This document shows positions 1-8,680 of a stretch of 64,000 nucleotides of DNA, one piece after another. The position numbers and the translations under genes are program-made. The notes below the pieces were generated by a model. That model had not been told where the DNA came from and ran no database searches. It worked only from the letters and a program-made list of their open reading frames with translations. Numbering within the stretch: position 1 is the first letter of the stretch; the number at the start of each line of letters is the position of its first letter. Location: the NCBI GenBank assembly GCA_963740395.1, contig CAVUEP010000006.1, positions 1 through 64,000 of the forward strand, given 5' to 3'. The stretch comes from CADEEN01 sp963740395. GTDB taxonomy: Bacteria > Pseudomonadota > Gammaproteobacteria > Burkholderiales > Burkholderiaceae_C.

Positions 1-2
1 AA

Positions 3-779
3 CCCTGGAAGGCCGCCTATGTGCAGCCCAGCCGCCGTCCCAAGGACGGCCGCTACGGCGACAACCCGAACCGCCTGCAGCATTACTACCAGTACCAGGT
101 CGTGCTCAAGCCCGCGCCGGCCGACATCCTGGCGCTCTACCTCGGCAGCCTCGAGGCGCTGGGCCTGGACCTCACGCGCAACGACGTGCGCTTCGTCGAA
201 GACGACTGGGAGAACCCGACGCTGGGCTGCTGGGGTCTGGGCTGGGAGGTCTGGCTCAACGGCATGGAAGTCACGCAGTTCACCTACTTCCAGCAGGTCG
301 GCGGCATCGACTGCAAGCCGATCACGGGCGAGATCACCTACGGGCTGGAGCGTCTGGCGATGTACATCCAGGGTGTCGAGAACTTCAAGGACATCGTCTG
401 GACGGACGGCCTGAGCTACGGCGACGTGTACCTGCAAAACGAGCAGGAGCAGTCAGCCTACAACTTCGAGCACAGCGACGTCGAATTCCTGTCGCTCGCG
501 TTCGCGGCCCACGAGAAACAGAGCAAGCACCTGATGGGCCAGCAGCTCGCGCTGCCGGCCTACGAGCAATTGCTCAAGGCCGGCCACAGCTTCAACCTGC
601 TCGACGCGCGCGGCGCGATCAGCGTCACCGAGCGTGCGGCCTACATCGGGCGCATTCGCAACCTGGCGCGCGCGGTGGCGCAAAGCTACCTCGAGAGTCG
701 CGCGCGACTCGGATTCCCGATGGCGCCCAAGGCCTGGGCCAACGAGACCCTGGGCCAGCTCGCCCGCAAGGCCGCATGA
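3..779 (+). CDS. glyQ: Glycyl-tRNA synthetase alpha subunit (5' end outside window)
   Basis: This is the catalytic alpha subunit of the tetrameric alpha2-beta2 bacterial glycyl-tRNA synthetase, which charges tRNA-Gly in the cytoplasm. The frame is open to the left edge and reads PWKAAYVQPSRRP before any start, so the true N-terminus (about 45-50 residues) is missing. Family landmarks are all present: DGRYGDNPNRLQHYYQYQV, the VRFVEDDWENPTLGCWG block and WEVWLNGMEVTQFTYFQQ, followed by the helical C-terminal part. The stop overlaps the start of glyS (ATGATGA at 776-782), the usual translational coupling of the two subunits. The GTG at position 21 is internal and is not the start. Confidence 0.97.
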   Translation, partial: PWKAAYVQPSRRPKDGRYGDNPNRLQHYYQYQVVLKPAPADILALYLGSLEALGLDLTRNDVRFVEDDWENPTLGCWGLGWEVWLNGMEVTQFTYFQQVGGIDCKPITGEITYGLERLAMYIQGVENFKDIVWTDGLSYGDVYLQNEQEQSAYNFEHSDVEFLSLAFAAHEKQSKHLMGQQLALPAYEQLLKAGHSFNLLDARGAISVTERAAYIGRIRNLARAVAQSYLESRARLGFPMAPKAWANETLGQLARKAA

Positions 780-2909
780 TGAGCAGCACCAAGAGCCTGC
801 TCGTCGAATTGCTCGCCGAAGAATTGCCGCCCAAGGCGCTGAAGAGGCTCGGCGAGTCGTTTGCGCAGACCTTGGCGGCCGGACTGAAGGCCCAGGGGCT
901 GGCGGGTGAGCACTCGGCCGTCACGTCGTATGCGACGCCGCGCCGCCTTGCCGTGCACATTAGCGCGATTGCGCTGCAAGCACAGGACGAAGAGGTCACC
1001 AAGAAGCTGATGCCGCTGTCGGTGGGCATCGGACCTGATGGCAAGCCCACGGCCGCACTGAGAAAGAACCTGGCGAAGCTGGGCAGAGAAGCGCTCGCGG
1101 ACATGTGGCCCCAGGCCAAGGAGGGGCCTGACGCGCTTTACGTGCAGTCCGACGGCAAGGCCGACGCGATCTTCTTCCGCACGCTGGCCAAGGGCGTTTC
1201 ACTGCAGGTTGGCCTACAAAGCGCGCTCGAGGACGCGATCGCAGGACTGCCGATCCCGAAGCTGATGAGCTACCAGCTCGGCGACGGCTGGACGAGCGTG
1301 AACTTCGTGCGTCCGGTGCATGGCCTGGTGGCGCTGCATGGCGCCGAGGTCGTCCCGGTGGCCGCGCTCGGCCTCGAGGCGGGCCGCGCGACGCAGGGGC
1401 ACCGCTTCGAAGCGCAGATGACGCCGGTGGTGCTGCAGGACGCCGACCATTACGCCCACCAGTTGGAAACCCAGGGCGCGGTGGTGGCCGGATTTGCACA
1501 CCGCCGCGCCGAGATCGTGCGCCAGCTCGAGCATGCCGCGAACGCGCAGGGTCTGACCCCGATCGAAGACGACGCGCTGCTCGACGAAGTGACGGCCCTG
1601 GTCGAGCGCCCGAACGTCCTGCTGTGCCGCTTCGAGCCCGAGTTCCTGGCCGTGCCGCCCGAGTGCCTGATCCTGACGATGAAGGCGAACCAGAAGTACT
1701 TCCCGCTGCTCGACGGCGCCGGCACGCTGACCCACCAGTTCCTCGTCGTCAGCAACATCCGCCCCGACGACGCCAGTGCCGTGATCCAGGGCAACGAGCG
1801 CGTCGTGCGGGCGCGCCTGGCCGATGCCAAATTCTTCTTCGACCAGGATCGCAAGAAGACCCTCGAGTCGCGCCTGCCGCTGCTCGACAAGGTGGTCTAC
1901 CACGGCAAGCTCGGCTCGCAGGGCGAGCGTGTGCAGCGCGTGCGGGCCATCGCGCGCGTCGATCGGCGAGCAACTCGGCGGCGCGGCCCTGGCGCAACAG
2001 GCCGATCGCGCGGCCCAGCTGGCCAAGGCCGACCTCGTGACCGACATGGTGGGCGAGTTCCCCGAGCTGCAGGGCGTGATGGGCGGCTACTACGCGCGTC
2101 ACGACGGCCAGAGCGAGGCGATTGCGTTCGCGGTCGAAGACCATTACAGGCCGCGCTTTTCGGGCGATGCGCTGCCGCGCAACCAGGTCGGCATCGTTGT
2201 CGCGCTGGCCGACAAGCTGGAGACCTTGGTCGGCCTGTTCGGCGTGGGCGACAAGCCCAGCGGCGACAAGGACCCGTTCGCGCTGCGCCGCCATGCCCTG
2301 GGCGTGATCCGCATGCTGGTCGAGCGCGACCTGCCGCTGGCGGTGCCGTCACTGCTCAGTGCCGCCGCGCAGGCCTTCGCGCCGGCGCAGTTGCCGCTCG
2401 ACGACGTCACCCACTTCGTCTACGAACGGCTGGTCGGCTACCTGCGCGAGCTGGGCTACAGCGCGCACGAAGTCGATGCGGTGGTGTCGCTGCGGCCACC
2501 ACGCTGGGGCGAACTGCCGAAGCGACTGGCCGCCGTGCGCGCCTTCGCCGCGTTGCCCGAGTCCGCGCCCCTGGCCGCGGCCAACAAGCGCATCGCCAAC
2601 ATCCTGCGCAAGAGCGACGCGCGACCCGCCGCCAGCGTCGATGCCGCGCTGCTGATCGAACCTGCCGAGCATGGGCTGCTCGACGCCCTCGCCGTCGTTG
2701 CGCCGCCGGCGGAGTCGCTGTACAAGCAGGGCGAATACACCGCGTCCTTGCGTGAACTGGCGGCGCTGAAGGCGCCGGTCGACGCCTTCTTCGACAGCGT
2801 GATGGTCAATGCCGACGACGCAGCGCTGCGCGCCAACCGCCTGGCCCTGCTGGCCACGCTGCACGTGGCAATGAACCGCATCGCCGACCTGTCCAAGCTC
2901 GCGAACTAG
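776..2909 (+). CDS. glyS: Glycyl-tRNA synthetase beta subunit, frame broken once
   Basis: The beta subunit binds tRNA-Gly and carries an HD-like domain and a C-terminal anticodon-binding domain. The N-terminus (LLVELLAEELPPKALK) is diagnostic and the C-terminus ends in NRIADLSKLAN, so the whole protein of about 710 residues is present. The frame breaks at about 1951-1960, where the run cgcgcgcg appears to hold one extra base. Upstream reads QRVRAIAR; one base shift gives SIGEQLGGAALAQQADRAAQ and continues to the stop at 2909. Both halves are fully conserved and the gene is essential in bacteria with this enzyme type, so the break is almost certainly a sequence error. ATG 776 follows glyQ with a 4-base overlap. 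Confidence 0.95.
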
Positions 2910-2922
2910 CGGGGTCAATGCC

Positions 2923-3555
2923 ATGCATGCGCACTCGTCCAAGCTTGTGATCCTCGGCCGCGACGGCATCCTCAACGTCTTCCGAGACGACCATGTCAAG
3001 TCGCCCGACGAGTGGGTGCCGATTCCCGGCGCCCTGGAGGCCGTGGCGCGGCTGAACCAGGCCGGCTGGCATGCCGTGGTCGCCACCAACCAGTCGGGCA
3101 TCGGGCGCGGCATGGTCGAGATGGCGTCTCTCAATGACGTGCACCGCCAGATGATGAAGTTGCTGGCCGAGAAGGGTGGCCGCATCGACGCCATCTTCTT
3201 CTGCCCGCATGTGCCCGAGGACCATTGCGACTGCCGCAAGCCGCTGCCGGGCCTGATGCGGCAGATTGGTGAGCGCTACGGCCTGGACGATCAGATGTCG
3301 GGCGTGCCGATGGTCTGCGACACGCTGCGCGATGTGCAGGCCGCGCAGGCGGCAGGCTGCGAACCGCACCTGGTTCGCACGGGCCGCGCCGTCGCCCTGA
3401 GCGCAGAGCAACTGGCGCAAGGCATCGATGGCGGCGCGCAAGTCCACGTGCACCAGGACCTATCGGGCTTTGTCGACTTCCTGCTGCATCGCGAGCACGC
3501 CCGCCTGGGCATCGTGGGCGAGGACTCGCGACCGACACCGCTGCAGGGGCGCTGA
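2923..3555 (+). CDS. gmhB: D-glycero-beta-D-manno-heptose 1,7-bisphosphate 7-phosphatase, catalytic Asp replaced
   Basis: A HAD-superfamily phosphatase that removes the C7 phosphate of heptose bisphosphate during ADP-heptose synthesis for the LPS inner core. Family signatures are TNQSGIGRG (substrate loop), the zinc-binding loop CPHVPEDHCDCRKP and CDTLRDVQAAQAAGC. The motif I region is odd: it reads VILGRDGILN where the family has LDRDGT, so residue 12, the phosphoaspartate nucleophile, is Gly (codon GGC); Asp14, the general acid/base, is kept. The Thr after DG is Ile and the motif IV GD is CD. As written the enzyme should be inactive or altered, unless GGC is a miscall of GAC. It lies 13 bases after glyS and directly before plsC, a common Burkholderiales order. 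Confidence 0.85.
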   Translation: MHAHSSKLVILGRDGILNVFRDDHVKSPDEWVPIPGALEAVARLNQAGWHAVVATNQSGIGRGMVEMASLNDVHRQMMKLLAEKGGRIDAIFFCPHVPEDHCDCRKPLPGLMRQIGERYGLDDQMSGVPMVCDTLRDVQAAQAAGCEPHLVRTGRAVALSAEQLAQGIDGGAQVHVHQDLSGFVDFLLHREHARLGIVGEDSRPTPLQGR

Positions 3556-3565
3556 GTTCCAGGAC

Positions 3566-4321
3566 ATGGGTGCCGCGCTGCGCTCGGCGCTGTTCATCGC
3601 CTGGACGACGCTCGCCATGGTGCCCTGTGCACTGGCGATCATGCTGGCAGCTGGTTTCGCGCGCGGCGCACTGCCGTACCGCATCTGCCTCGCCTGGCTG
3701 CACGCCGTGATCGGCGGTGCGCGCGTGATCTGCGGCGTGCGCTATCGCGTGCAGGGGCTCGAACACCTGCCTTCGAGCGACGCGCTGGCCGCGGTGATCC
3801 TGGCCCCCAAGCACCAGTCGGCGTGGGAGACCTTCGCCCTGCCCACGCTGATGTCGCACCCGCTGGCCTATGTCTTCAAGCGCGAACTGCTGCATATCCC
3901 GTTCTTCGGCTGGGCCATCGGGTGCCTGGACATGATCCACATCGACCGCAGCCAGCGCGCCCAGGCCTGGGCCACGGTGGCCGAACAGGGCAAGGCGCTG
4001 CTGCAGCGCGGCCACTGGGTCATCATGTTTCCGGAGGGCACGCGCACGCCACGCGGCTCGCAAGGCGCCTACCGGTCCGGGGCCACGCGCCTGGCCGTGG
4101 CCACCAGCGTGCCGGTGGTGCCGATTGCCGTCACGTCGGCGCGCTGCTGGCCGCGCAAGAGCCTCGTGCTGCGGCCCGGTGTGATCGACATCTCGATCGG
4201 CCGTCCGATCGCGTCGGTGGGCCGCGAACCCAATGAGCTGATGCATGAGGTCGAGACCTGGATCGAAGCCGAGATGCGGCGCCTGGACCCCGAGGCCTAC
4301 GACGCGGCGCCGCCTTCGTAG
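3566..4321 (+). CDS. plsC: 1-acyl-sn-glycerol-3-phosphate acyltransferase
   Basis: Transfers an acyl chain to the sn-2 position of lysophosphatidate to make phosphatidic acid at the inner membrane. ATG 3566 is chosen because it lies 10 bases after the gmhB stop and opens directly into a hydrophobic segment (residues about 5-30, ALFIAWTTLAMVPCALAIML). The acyltransferase block I is KHQSAWETF, an HX4E variant of the HX4D motif common in betaproteobacterial homologues; block III is FPEGTRTPRG and block IV is VPVVPIAV. At about 251 residues it is of normal length. The N-terminal extension possible in this frame back to 3428 overlaps gmhB and is not used. Co-directional with glyQS and gmhB. Confidence 0.93.
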   Translation: MGAALRSALFIAWTTLAMVPCALAIMLAAGFARGALPYRICLAWLHAVIGGARVICGVRYRVQGLEHLPSSDALAAVILAPKHQSAWETFALPTLMSHPLAYVFKRELLHIPFFGWAIGCLDMIHIDRSQRAQAWATVAEQGKALLQRGHWVIMFPEGTRTPRGSQGAYRSGATRLAVATSVPVVPIAVTSARCWPRKSLVLRPGVIDISIGRPIASVGREPNELMHEVETWIEAEMRRLDPEAYDAAPPS

Positions 4322-4332
4322 AATCCGGGTCC

Positions 4333-5235
4333 ATGCCGCGCGCGCCCGCCGTTGAATCGTCGCAACTCGATCTGTTCGAGGCGATGGCACCGCCGCCGGT
4401 GGCAACCGTCGTGCAGGATGCCCCAGCGCCTGTCGCATGGCCTGTGCCTGCCCCGCCGGTCGTGGCGCAGGGCCCGGTGACGCTGCGCCACCCAAGGGCC
4501 AACCGCGAAGCCAGCCTGAGCGGCCACACGGTGGCCTATGAGTTCCGCCGCGCCAAGCGCAAGAGCATCGGCTTCGTGGTCGGCAGCGATGGCCTCGTGG
4601 TCAGCGCGCCGCGCTGGGTCGGACGCGCCGAGGTCGACGCGGCGCTGCAGGAGAAGGCGCGCTGGATCCTGGCCAAGTTGCAGGAACAGGATGAACGCGC
4701 CAGGCGCCTGGCCTCGTCGCGCGTCGACTGGCGCGACGGCACCACGATCCCGTTCCTCGGCGAGAGCGTGATCATCGTGCTCGACACGCGCAGCACCGGC
4801 GCCATCCTTCAGACTGCGGCCGACACCCTGCCCGGCGTGCCACGCCTGACGCTGCACGTCGGTCTGCCGCAAACTGCAGCCCCCGAACAGATCCGCGACG
4901 CCGTGCAGAGCTGGTTGCAGCGCCAGGCCAAGCGCATCTTCGAGGAACGATGCCGCCACTTCGCAGCCCAGCTCGGCGTGCGCATGACCCGGCTCTCGCT
5001 CAGTTCGGCCAGCACGCGCTGGGGCAGCGCCGGCGCCGACGGCGCGATCCGCCTGCATTGGCGGCTGGTGCACTTCGCGATGCCGACGATCGACTATGTG
5101 GTCGCGCACGAACTCGCGCACCTGCGCGAGATGAACCACAGCGGCGCGTTCTGGGAGGTCGTGCGCTCCGTGTTGCCCGACTACGAACTGGCCCGTGGCG
5201 CGCTGCGCGACGACCTGCTACCGGTGTTCGACTGA
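4333..5235 (+). CDS. YgjP/DUF45-type zinc metallohydrolase
   Basis: A 300-residue protein whose C-terminal two thirds matches the YgjP-like (DUF45, SprT/WLM-related) metallopeptidase family. The zinc site is VVAHELAHLREMNHSGAFW at about residues 256-275, with HExxH followed by a third His in the conserved MNHS block. The preceding SSASTRWGSAGADGAIRLHWRL is also typical. The first 55 residues are Pro/Ala-rich and probably disordered. The biological substrate of the family is not established. It begins 11 bases after plsC and probably shares its transcript; a hairpin terminator follows at 5376. Confidence 0.85.
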   Translation: MPRAPAVESSQLDLFEAMAPPPVATVVQDAPAPVAWPVPAPPVVAQGPVTLRHPRANREASLSGHTVAYEFRRAKRKSIGFVVGSDGLVVSAPRWVGRAEVDAALQEKARWILAKLQEQDERARRLASSRVDWRDGTTIPFLGESVIIVLDTRSTGAILQTAADTLPGVPRLTLHVGLPQTAAPEQIRDAVQSWLQRQAKRIFEERCRHFAAQLGVRMTRLSLSSASTRWGSAGADGAIRLHWRLVHFAMPTIDYVVAHELAHLREMNHSGAFWEVVRSVLPDYELARGALRDDLLPVFD

Positions 5236-5249
5236 GCAAAAGTGCTCAT

Positions 5250-5273
5250 GCGACCCCCTGACGCGGGGGTCGC
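5250..5273. repeat. Perfect 9-bp inverted repeat
   Basis: GCGACCCCC at 5250-5258 is repeated as GGGGGTCGC at 5265-5273 with a six-base loop. It sits 14 bases after the stop of the ygjP-like gene. There is no T-tract, so it is a possible RNA hairpin rather than a clear terminator. Confidence 0.5.
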
Positions 5274-5375
5274 CAGCCGCGCGCGCGGCACGCAGACTGG
5301 TGCACACGCTGTCATCGGCGACGCGGCGCCGCATCCCAGCGAGCGCCGCGGCACAAAGGAGCAGGGAGGAAGGAC

Positions 5376-5407
5376 AAGGCCCGCCGGCTTGACCGTGCGG
5401 GCCTTTT
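5376..5407. terminator. Bidirectional rho-independent terminator between convergent genes
   Basis: AAGGCCCGC (5376-5384) pairs perfectly with GCGGGCCTT (5397-5405) around a 12-base loop and is followed by further T residues; the A residues at the left serve the opposite strand. It lies between the plus-strand gene ending at 5235 and the minus-strand gene ending at 5429. Confidence 0.75.
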
Positions 5408-5428
5408 CCTTGGCGGCAGCCAGCGCGC

Positions 5429-6484
5429 TCAGGCGACGCCGAAGCGCCAGACACCGTCGGCGCCTGCGCGCCGCACCAGCTTGCCCACATGCCACAGCGC
5501 GTGCAGGTGCGCAATCGCCTCGCCCATCGCGAACGTGGTCTGGTGCAGGTCGAGCGTGCGCTTGAACAACACCGGCAGCATGTCCGCGGCATGGCTGGGC
5601 GACTGGGTGCAAGCCGCCAGCACCTCGGCCAGCCGTTCGTCATGGTGTTCGTGCAATTGCCGCACCCTGGCGTGCAGGCCGGTGAATGGCTTGCCATGCG
5701 AGGGCAGGACCAGCGTCTGTGCGGGCAGGCGTGCGTAGCGCGTGATGGAGGTCAGGAACAGCGCCAGTGCGTCGGACTCGGGTTCGAGGTCGTAGACGCT
5801 GACATTGGTCGAAATGCGCGGCAGGACCATGTCGCCCGAAATCAGCAGCCCCAGCTTGCCGCTGTGCAGCGCGATGTGCTCGGGCGCGTGGCCGTAGCCG
5901 GCGATGCACTGCCAGGCATGGCCGCCGATCTCCAGCGTCATGGCGTCCATCAGGCGCCGGTACTGGGGCGGCACCTGCGGCACCATGCCGGCGTAGTAGT
6001 TCGAGCGCGCACGCACCTTGTCCAACGCCTCGGGGTCGGTCAGGCCATGGCTGGCGAAGAACGCCGCAGCGCGCTCGCCGCCAAAGCCGGTCGTGCTCTG
6101 GCTGCCGATGCACGCGGCGTTGTAGTCGGTGGCGCTGATCCAGAGACGGCAGTTCCAGCGCTCGGTCAGCCAATGCGCCAGGCCGATGTGGTCCGGGTGC
6201 ATGTGGGTGACGATCACGCGCAGCACCGGCAGGCCCGCGAGCTGGGTGGCGAAGACCTGCTCCCAGGCCTGGCGCGTGGCGGCGTCGGTGATGCCGCAGT
6301 CGACGATGGTCCACCCCTCGACGCCGTCCTGACGGTCGCGCAGCAGCCAAAGGTTGATGTGGTTCAGCGCAAAGGGCAGCGCCATGCGCAGCCAGCGCAC
6401 GCCGGGCGCGACTTCGAGTGTCGTGCCCACCGCCGGCAGCGTATCGCCCAGGGGGTAGTGCAGTTCAGATTCGTTCGGATTCAC
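5429..6484 (-). CDS. MBL-fold metallo-hydrolase
   Basis: A 351-residue metallo-beta-lactamase-fold hydrolase. The metal site motifs appear in order: THMHPDH (about residue 92-98), GHAPEH (about 210), SGDMV (about 228) and SHGKPF (about 268). A C-terminal helical extension of about 80 residues matches the winged-helix tail seen in glyoxalase II-like/LACTB2-type proteins. Substrate unknown; thioester or acyl-CoA hydrolysis would fit its place beside leucine-catabolism genes, but that is inference. It is divergent from the MerR regulator, and the LiuR-like palindrome at 6504-6519 lies 20 bases upstream of its start, so it may belong to the same regulon. Confidence 0.85.
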   Translation of the reverse strand: MNPNESELHYPLGDTLPAVGTTLEVAPGVRWLRMALPFALNHINLWLLRDRQDGVEGWTIVDCGITDAATRQAWEQVFATQLAGLPVLRVIVTHMHPDHIGLAHWLTERWNCRLWISATDYNAACIGSQSTTGFGGERAAAFFASHGLTDPEALDKVRARSNYYAGMVPQVPPQYRRLMDAMTLEIGGHAWQCIAGYGHAPEHIALHSGKLGLLISGDMVLPRISTNVSVYDLEPESDALALFLTSITRYARLPAQTLVLPSHGKPFTGLHARVRQLHEHHDERLAEVLAACTQSPSHAADMLPVLFKRTLDLHQTTFAMGEAIAHLHALWHVGKLVRRAGADGVWRFGVA

Positions 6485-6503
6485 AGCCGGCCTTACATTT
6501 ACG

Positions 6504-6519
6504 TTTACGTCAACGTCAA
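6504..6519. promoter_or_regulatory. LiuR-type operator upstream of liuR
   Basis: The 16-bp element TTTACGTCAACGTCAA is an inverted repeat of TTKACGT and ACGTCAA half sites with a 2-bp spacer (one mismatch). A further TTTACGT overlaps it at 6498-6504, extending the symmetry to 22 bp. It lies 21 bases before the liuR ATG and 19 bases before the divergent MBL gene. The same element occurs before liuB at 46127. From memory the form agrees with the published LiuR motif of proteobacteria. Confidence 0.75.
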
Positions 6520-6540
6520 CTCCCGCCGCAGTCTACCGAC

Positions 6541-6942
6541 ATGAGTGCCAGCCGCACCTTCACGATCGCCGAATTGGCCGACGAGTTCGACGTCACGCCG
6601 CGCGCGATCCGCTTCTACGAGGACGTCGGCCTCCTGGAGCCCGCACGCGCCGGCCGCAACCGCGTCTACACGCAGCGCGATCGCACGCGACTCAAGCTCA
6701 CGCTGCGTGGCAAGCGGCTGGGGCTGGCGCTGTCGGAGATCCTCCAGCTGGTTCGAATGTACGACTCCGAGGCCGATACGGCCCCTCAGCTCAACGCCTT
6801 CCTGGACGTGCTGCGCATGCACCGCGGCCAGCTCGAGCAGCAACTCGAGGACATCCGCGAGATGCTGGCCGAGATCGGACAGCATGAGCAGCGCTGCAGA
6901 CGCCTGCTGGCCCACACCGCCAAGGACAAGGCCGCGCAATGA
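6541..6942 (+). CDS. liuR: MerR-family regulator of leucine/isovalerate catabolism (LiuR)
   Basis: A 133-residue MerR-family DNA-binding protein. The winged helix-turn-helix is at residues 7-75 (TIAELADEFDVTPRAIRFYE, then the GLLEPARAGRNRVYTQRD wing), followed by a long C-terminal dimerisation coiled coil. There is no metal-binding Cys pair, as expected for the LiuR branch. ATG 6541 is chosen because it gives the standard MerR N-terminus and leaves the operator outside the gene. The downstream thioesterase overlaps by 4 bases and the isovaleryl-CoA dehydrogenase follows, so it is the probable controller of the liu genes here and at 38.6-46.1 kb. The effector, probably an acyl-CoA intermediate, is inferred. 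Confidence 0.85.
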   Translation: MSASRTFTIAELADEFDVTPRAIRFYEDVGLLEPARAGRNRVYTQRDRTRLKLTLRGKRLGLALSEILQLVRMYDSEADTAPQLNAFLDVLRMHRGQLEQQLEDIREMLAEIGQHEQRCRRLLAHTAKDKAAQ

Positions 6943-7394
6943 GTGCGTTCACGCCTGCCGACCCCGGTTTTCGCCAGCGTGTGCACGACTCCTTCGCACG
7001 CCAGGCGGTGATGCACACGCTGGGCGCCTCGCTCGAGGTCGCCGACCCCGGCCATGTCGTGATCGTGATGCCGCACCGGCCCGAACTGACGCAGCAGCAT
7101 GGCTTCGTGCATGCCGGCATCGTCTCGACCGCGCTCGACTCGGCCTGCGGCTACGCCGCCTTCTCGCTGATGCCCGCCGACGCCGCGGTGCTGACGATCG
7201 AGTTCAAGGTCAACCTGCTCGCGCCCGCACGGGGGCCGTGGTTCCGCTTCGAGGGTCGGGTCACGAAGTCCGGGCGCACCATCAGCGTCGTCGAGGGCAA
7301 GGCCTGGCAGCACGAAGCCGGTGGCCCCGAGGCGCTGTGTGCCACGATGACCGCCACCGTGATGACGGTGCAGGGGCGCGGCCTCACCCACTAG
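6939..7394 (+). CDS. PaaI-like hotdog-fold acyl-CoA thioesterase
   Basis: A 151-residue single-hotdog protein. The PaaI-type active-site region is QQHGFVHAGIVSTALDSACGYAA (about residues 47-69), with the HG turn and the catalytic Asp on the hotdog helix. The C-terminal strands (VLTIEFKVNLLAP, GRTISVVEGKAW) are typical. It would hydrolyse an acyl-CoA to release CoA, perhaps as a safety valve for branched-chain acyl-CoA. ATG 6939 overlaps the liuR stop by 4 bases, so the two are translationally coupled. Confidence 0.85.
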   Translation: MSAFTPADPGFRQRVHDSFARQAVMHTLGASLEVADPGHVVIVMPHRPELTQQHGFVHAGIVSTALDSACGYAAFSLMPADAAVLTIEFKVNLLAPARGPWFRFEGRVTKSGRTISVVEGKAWQHEAGGPEALCATMTATVMTVQGRGLTH

Positions 7395-7402
7395 CAATGA
7401 CA

Positions 7403-7478
7403 ACCCCCACGCTTGTCGCTTCGCGCCTTCGCTGCCCCCCAAGGGGGAGCAGTTTGGCTTGGGGCGGCCCGGCGCCAA
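7403..7478 (+). repeat. Burkholderiales-type intergenic repeat, copy 1
   Basis: The segment has the order CCCCCACGCT, TTCGC-rich stretch, CTGCCCCCCAAGGGGG hairpin and TTGGGGCGGCCCGGCGCCA. Related copies lie at 47309, 52864 and 58627. It fills the gap between the thioesterase and the isovaleryl-CoA dehydrogenase and can fold into a strong hairpin. Confidence 0.6.
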
Positions 7479-7498
7479 ACTGACCTGGAGATGACATC

Positions 7499-8680
7499 AT
7501 GACCACCCTGCCCGGCCTCGACTTCCAGCTCGGTGAAGACATCGATGCGCTGCGTGACGCGGTGCGGAACTTCGCCCAGGCCGAGATCGCGCCGCGCGCG
7601 GCCGAGATCGACCACAGCGACAAGTTCCCGATGGACCTGTGGCGCAAGATGGGCGAGGTCGGCGTGCTGGGCATCACCGTGTCCGAGGAGTACGGTGGCG
7701 CCAACATGGGCTACCTGGCGCACATGATCGCGATGGAGGAGATCTCGCGCGCCAGCGCCAGCATCGGCCTGTCCTATGGCGCGCACAGCAACCTGTGCGT
7801 CAACCAGTTGAAGCGCAACGGCACCGACGCACAGCGCAAGAAATACCTGCCCAAGCTGATCAGCGGCGAGCATGTCGGCGCGCTGGCGATGAGCGAGGCC
7901 GGCGCCGGCAGCGACGTCATCGGCATGAAGCTCAAGGCCGAGGACAAGGGCGGCTACTACCTGCTCAACGGCACGAAGATGTGGATCACGAACGGCCCGG
8001 ACGCCGACACGATGGTGGTCTATGCCAAGTCCGAGCCCGAGCTCGGTGCACGCGGCGTCACCGCCTTCATCGTCGAGAAGGGCATGAAGGGCTTCTCGAC
8101 GGCGCAGAAGCTCGACAAGCTCGGCATGCGCGGCAGCCACACCGGCGAGATGGTGTTCCAGAACGTCGAGGTGCCCGCGGCCAACATCCTGGGCGCGCTC
8201 AACGGCGGCGCCAAGGTGCTGATGAGCGGCCTGGATTACGAGCGCGCGGTGCTCGCGGCCGGCCCGGTCGGCATCATGCAGGCGGTGATGGACAACGTGA
8301 TCCCCTACACCCACGACCGCAAGCAGTTCGGCCAGAGCATCGGCGAATTCCAGCTGATCCAGGGCAAGGTGGCCGACATGTACACCGTGCTGCAGGCCGC
8401 GCGCGCCTTTTGCTACACGGTGGGCAAGAACCTCGACCTGCTGGGCAGCGAGCATGTGCGCCAGGTGCGCAAGGACTGCGCCAGCGTCATCCTGTGGTGC
8501 GCCGAGAAGGCCACCTGGATGGCCGGCGAGGGCATCCAGATCTTCGGCGGCAACGGCTACATCAACGAGTACCCGCTGGGCCGCCTGTGGCGCGACGCCA
8601 AGCTCTACGAGATCGGCGCGGGCACCAGCGAGATCCGGCGCATGCTGATCGGCCGCGAGTTGTTCTCCGAGACGATGTGA
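7499..8680 (+). CDS. liuA: Isovaleryl-CoA dehydrogenase
   Basis: An FAD-dependent acyl-CoA dehydrogenase of 393 residues that oxidises isovaleryl-CoA to 3-methylcrotonyl-CoA and passes electrons to ETF. FAD and substrate motifs are AMSEAGAGSDV (about 130-140) and MWITNGPDADT (161-171). Two features point to the isovaleryl subfamily. The catalytic Glu is in the LDYERAVLA helix (Glu248), and the usual C-terminal catalytic position, YEGTSE in most relatives, reads YEIGAGTSE with no acidic residue. A GGAG ribosome site at 7487-7490 precedes ATG 7499. The product feeds methylcrotonyl-CoA carboxylase encoded at 40-46 kb. Confidence 0.95.
   Translation: MTTLPGLDFQLGEDIDALRDAVRNFAQAEIAPRAAEIDHSDKFPMDLWRKMGEVGVLGITVSEEYGGANMGYLAHMIAMEEISRASASIGLSYGAHSNLCVNQLKRNGTDAQRKKYLPKLISGEHVGALAMSEAGAGSDVIGMKLKAEDKGGYYLLNGTKMWITNGPDADTMVVYAKSEPELGARGVTAFIVEKGMKGFSTAQKLDKLGMRGSHTGEMVFQNVEVPAANILGALNGGAKVLMSGLDYERAVLAAGPVGIMQAVMDNVIPYTHDRKQFGQSIGEFQLIQGKVADMYTVLQAARAFCYTVGKNLDLLGSEHVRQVRKDCASVILWCAEKATWMAGEGIQIFGGNGYINEYPLGRLWRDAKLYEIGAGTSEIRRMLIGRELFSETM

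Noticed and set aside
1951..1960. Programmed frameshift in glyS
   Set aside because: No slippery heptamer or downstream structure typical of programmed sites; many other genes here show the same single-base breaks, which points to sequence error.
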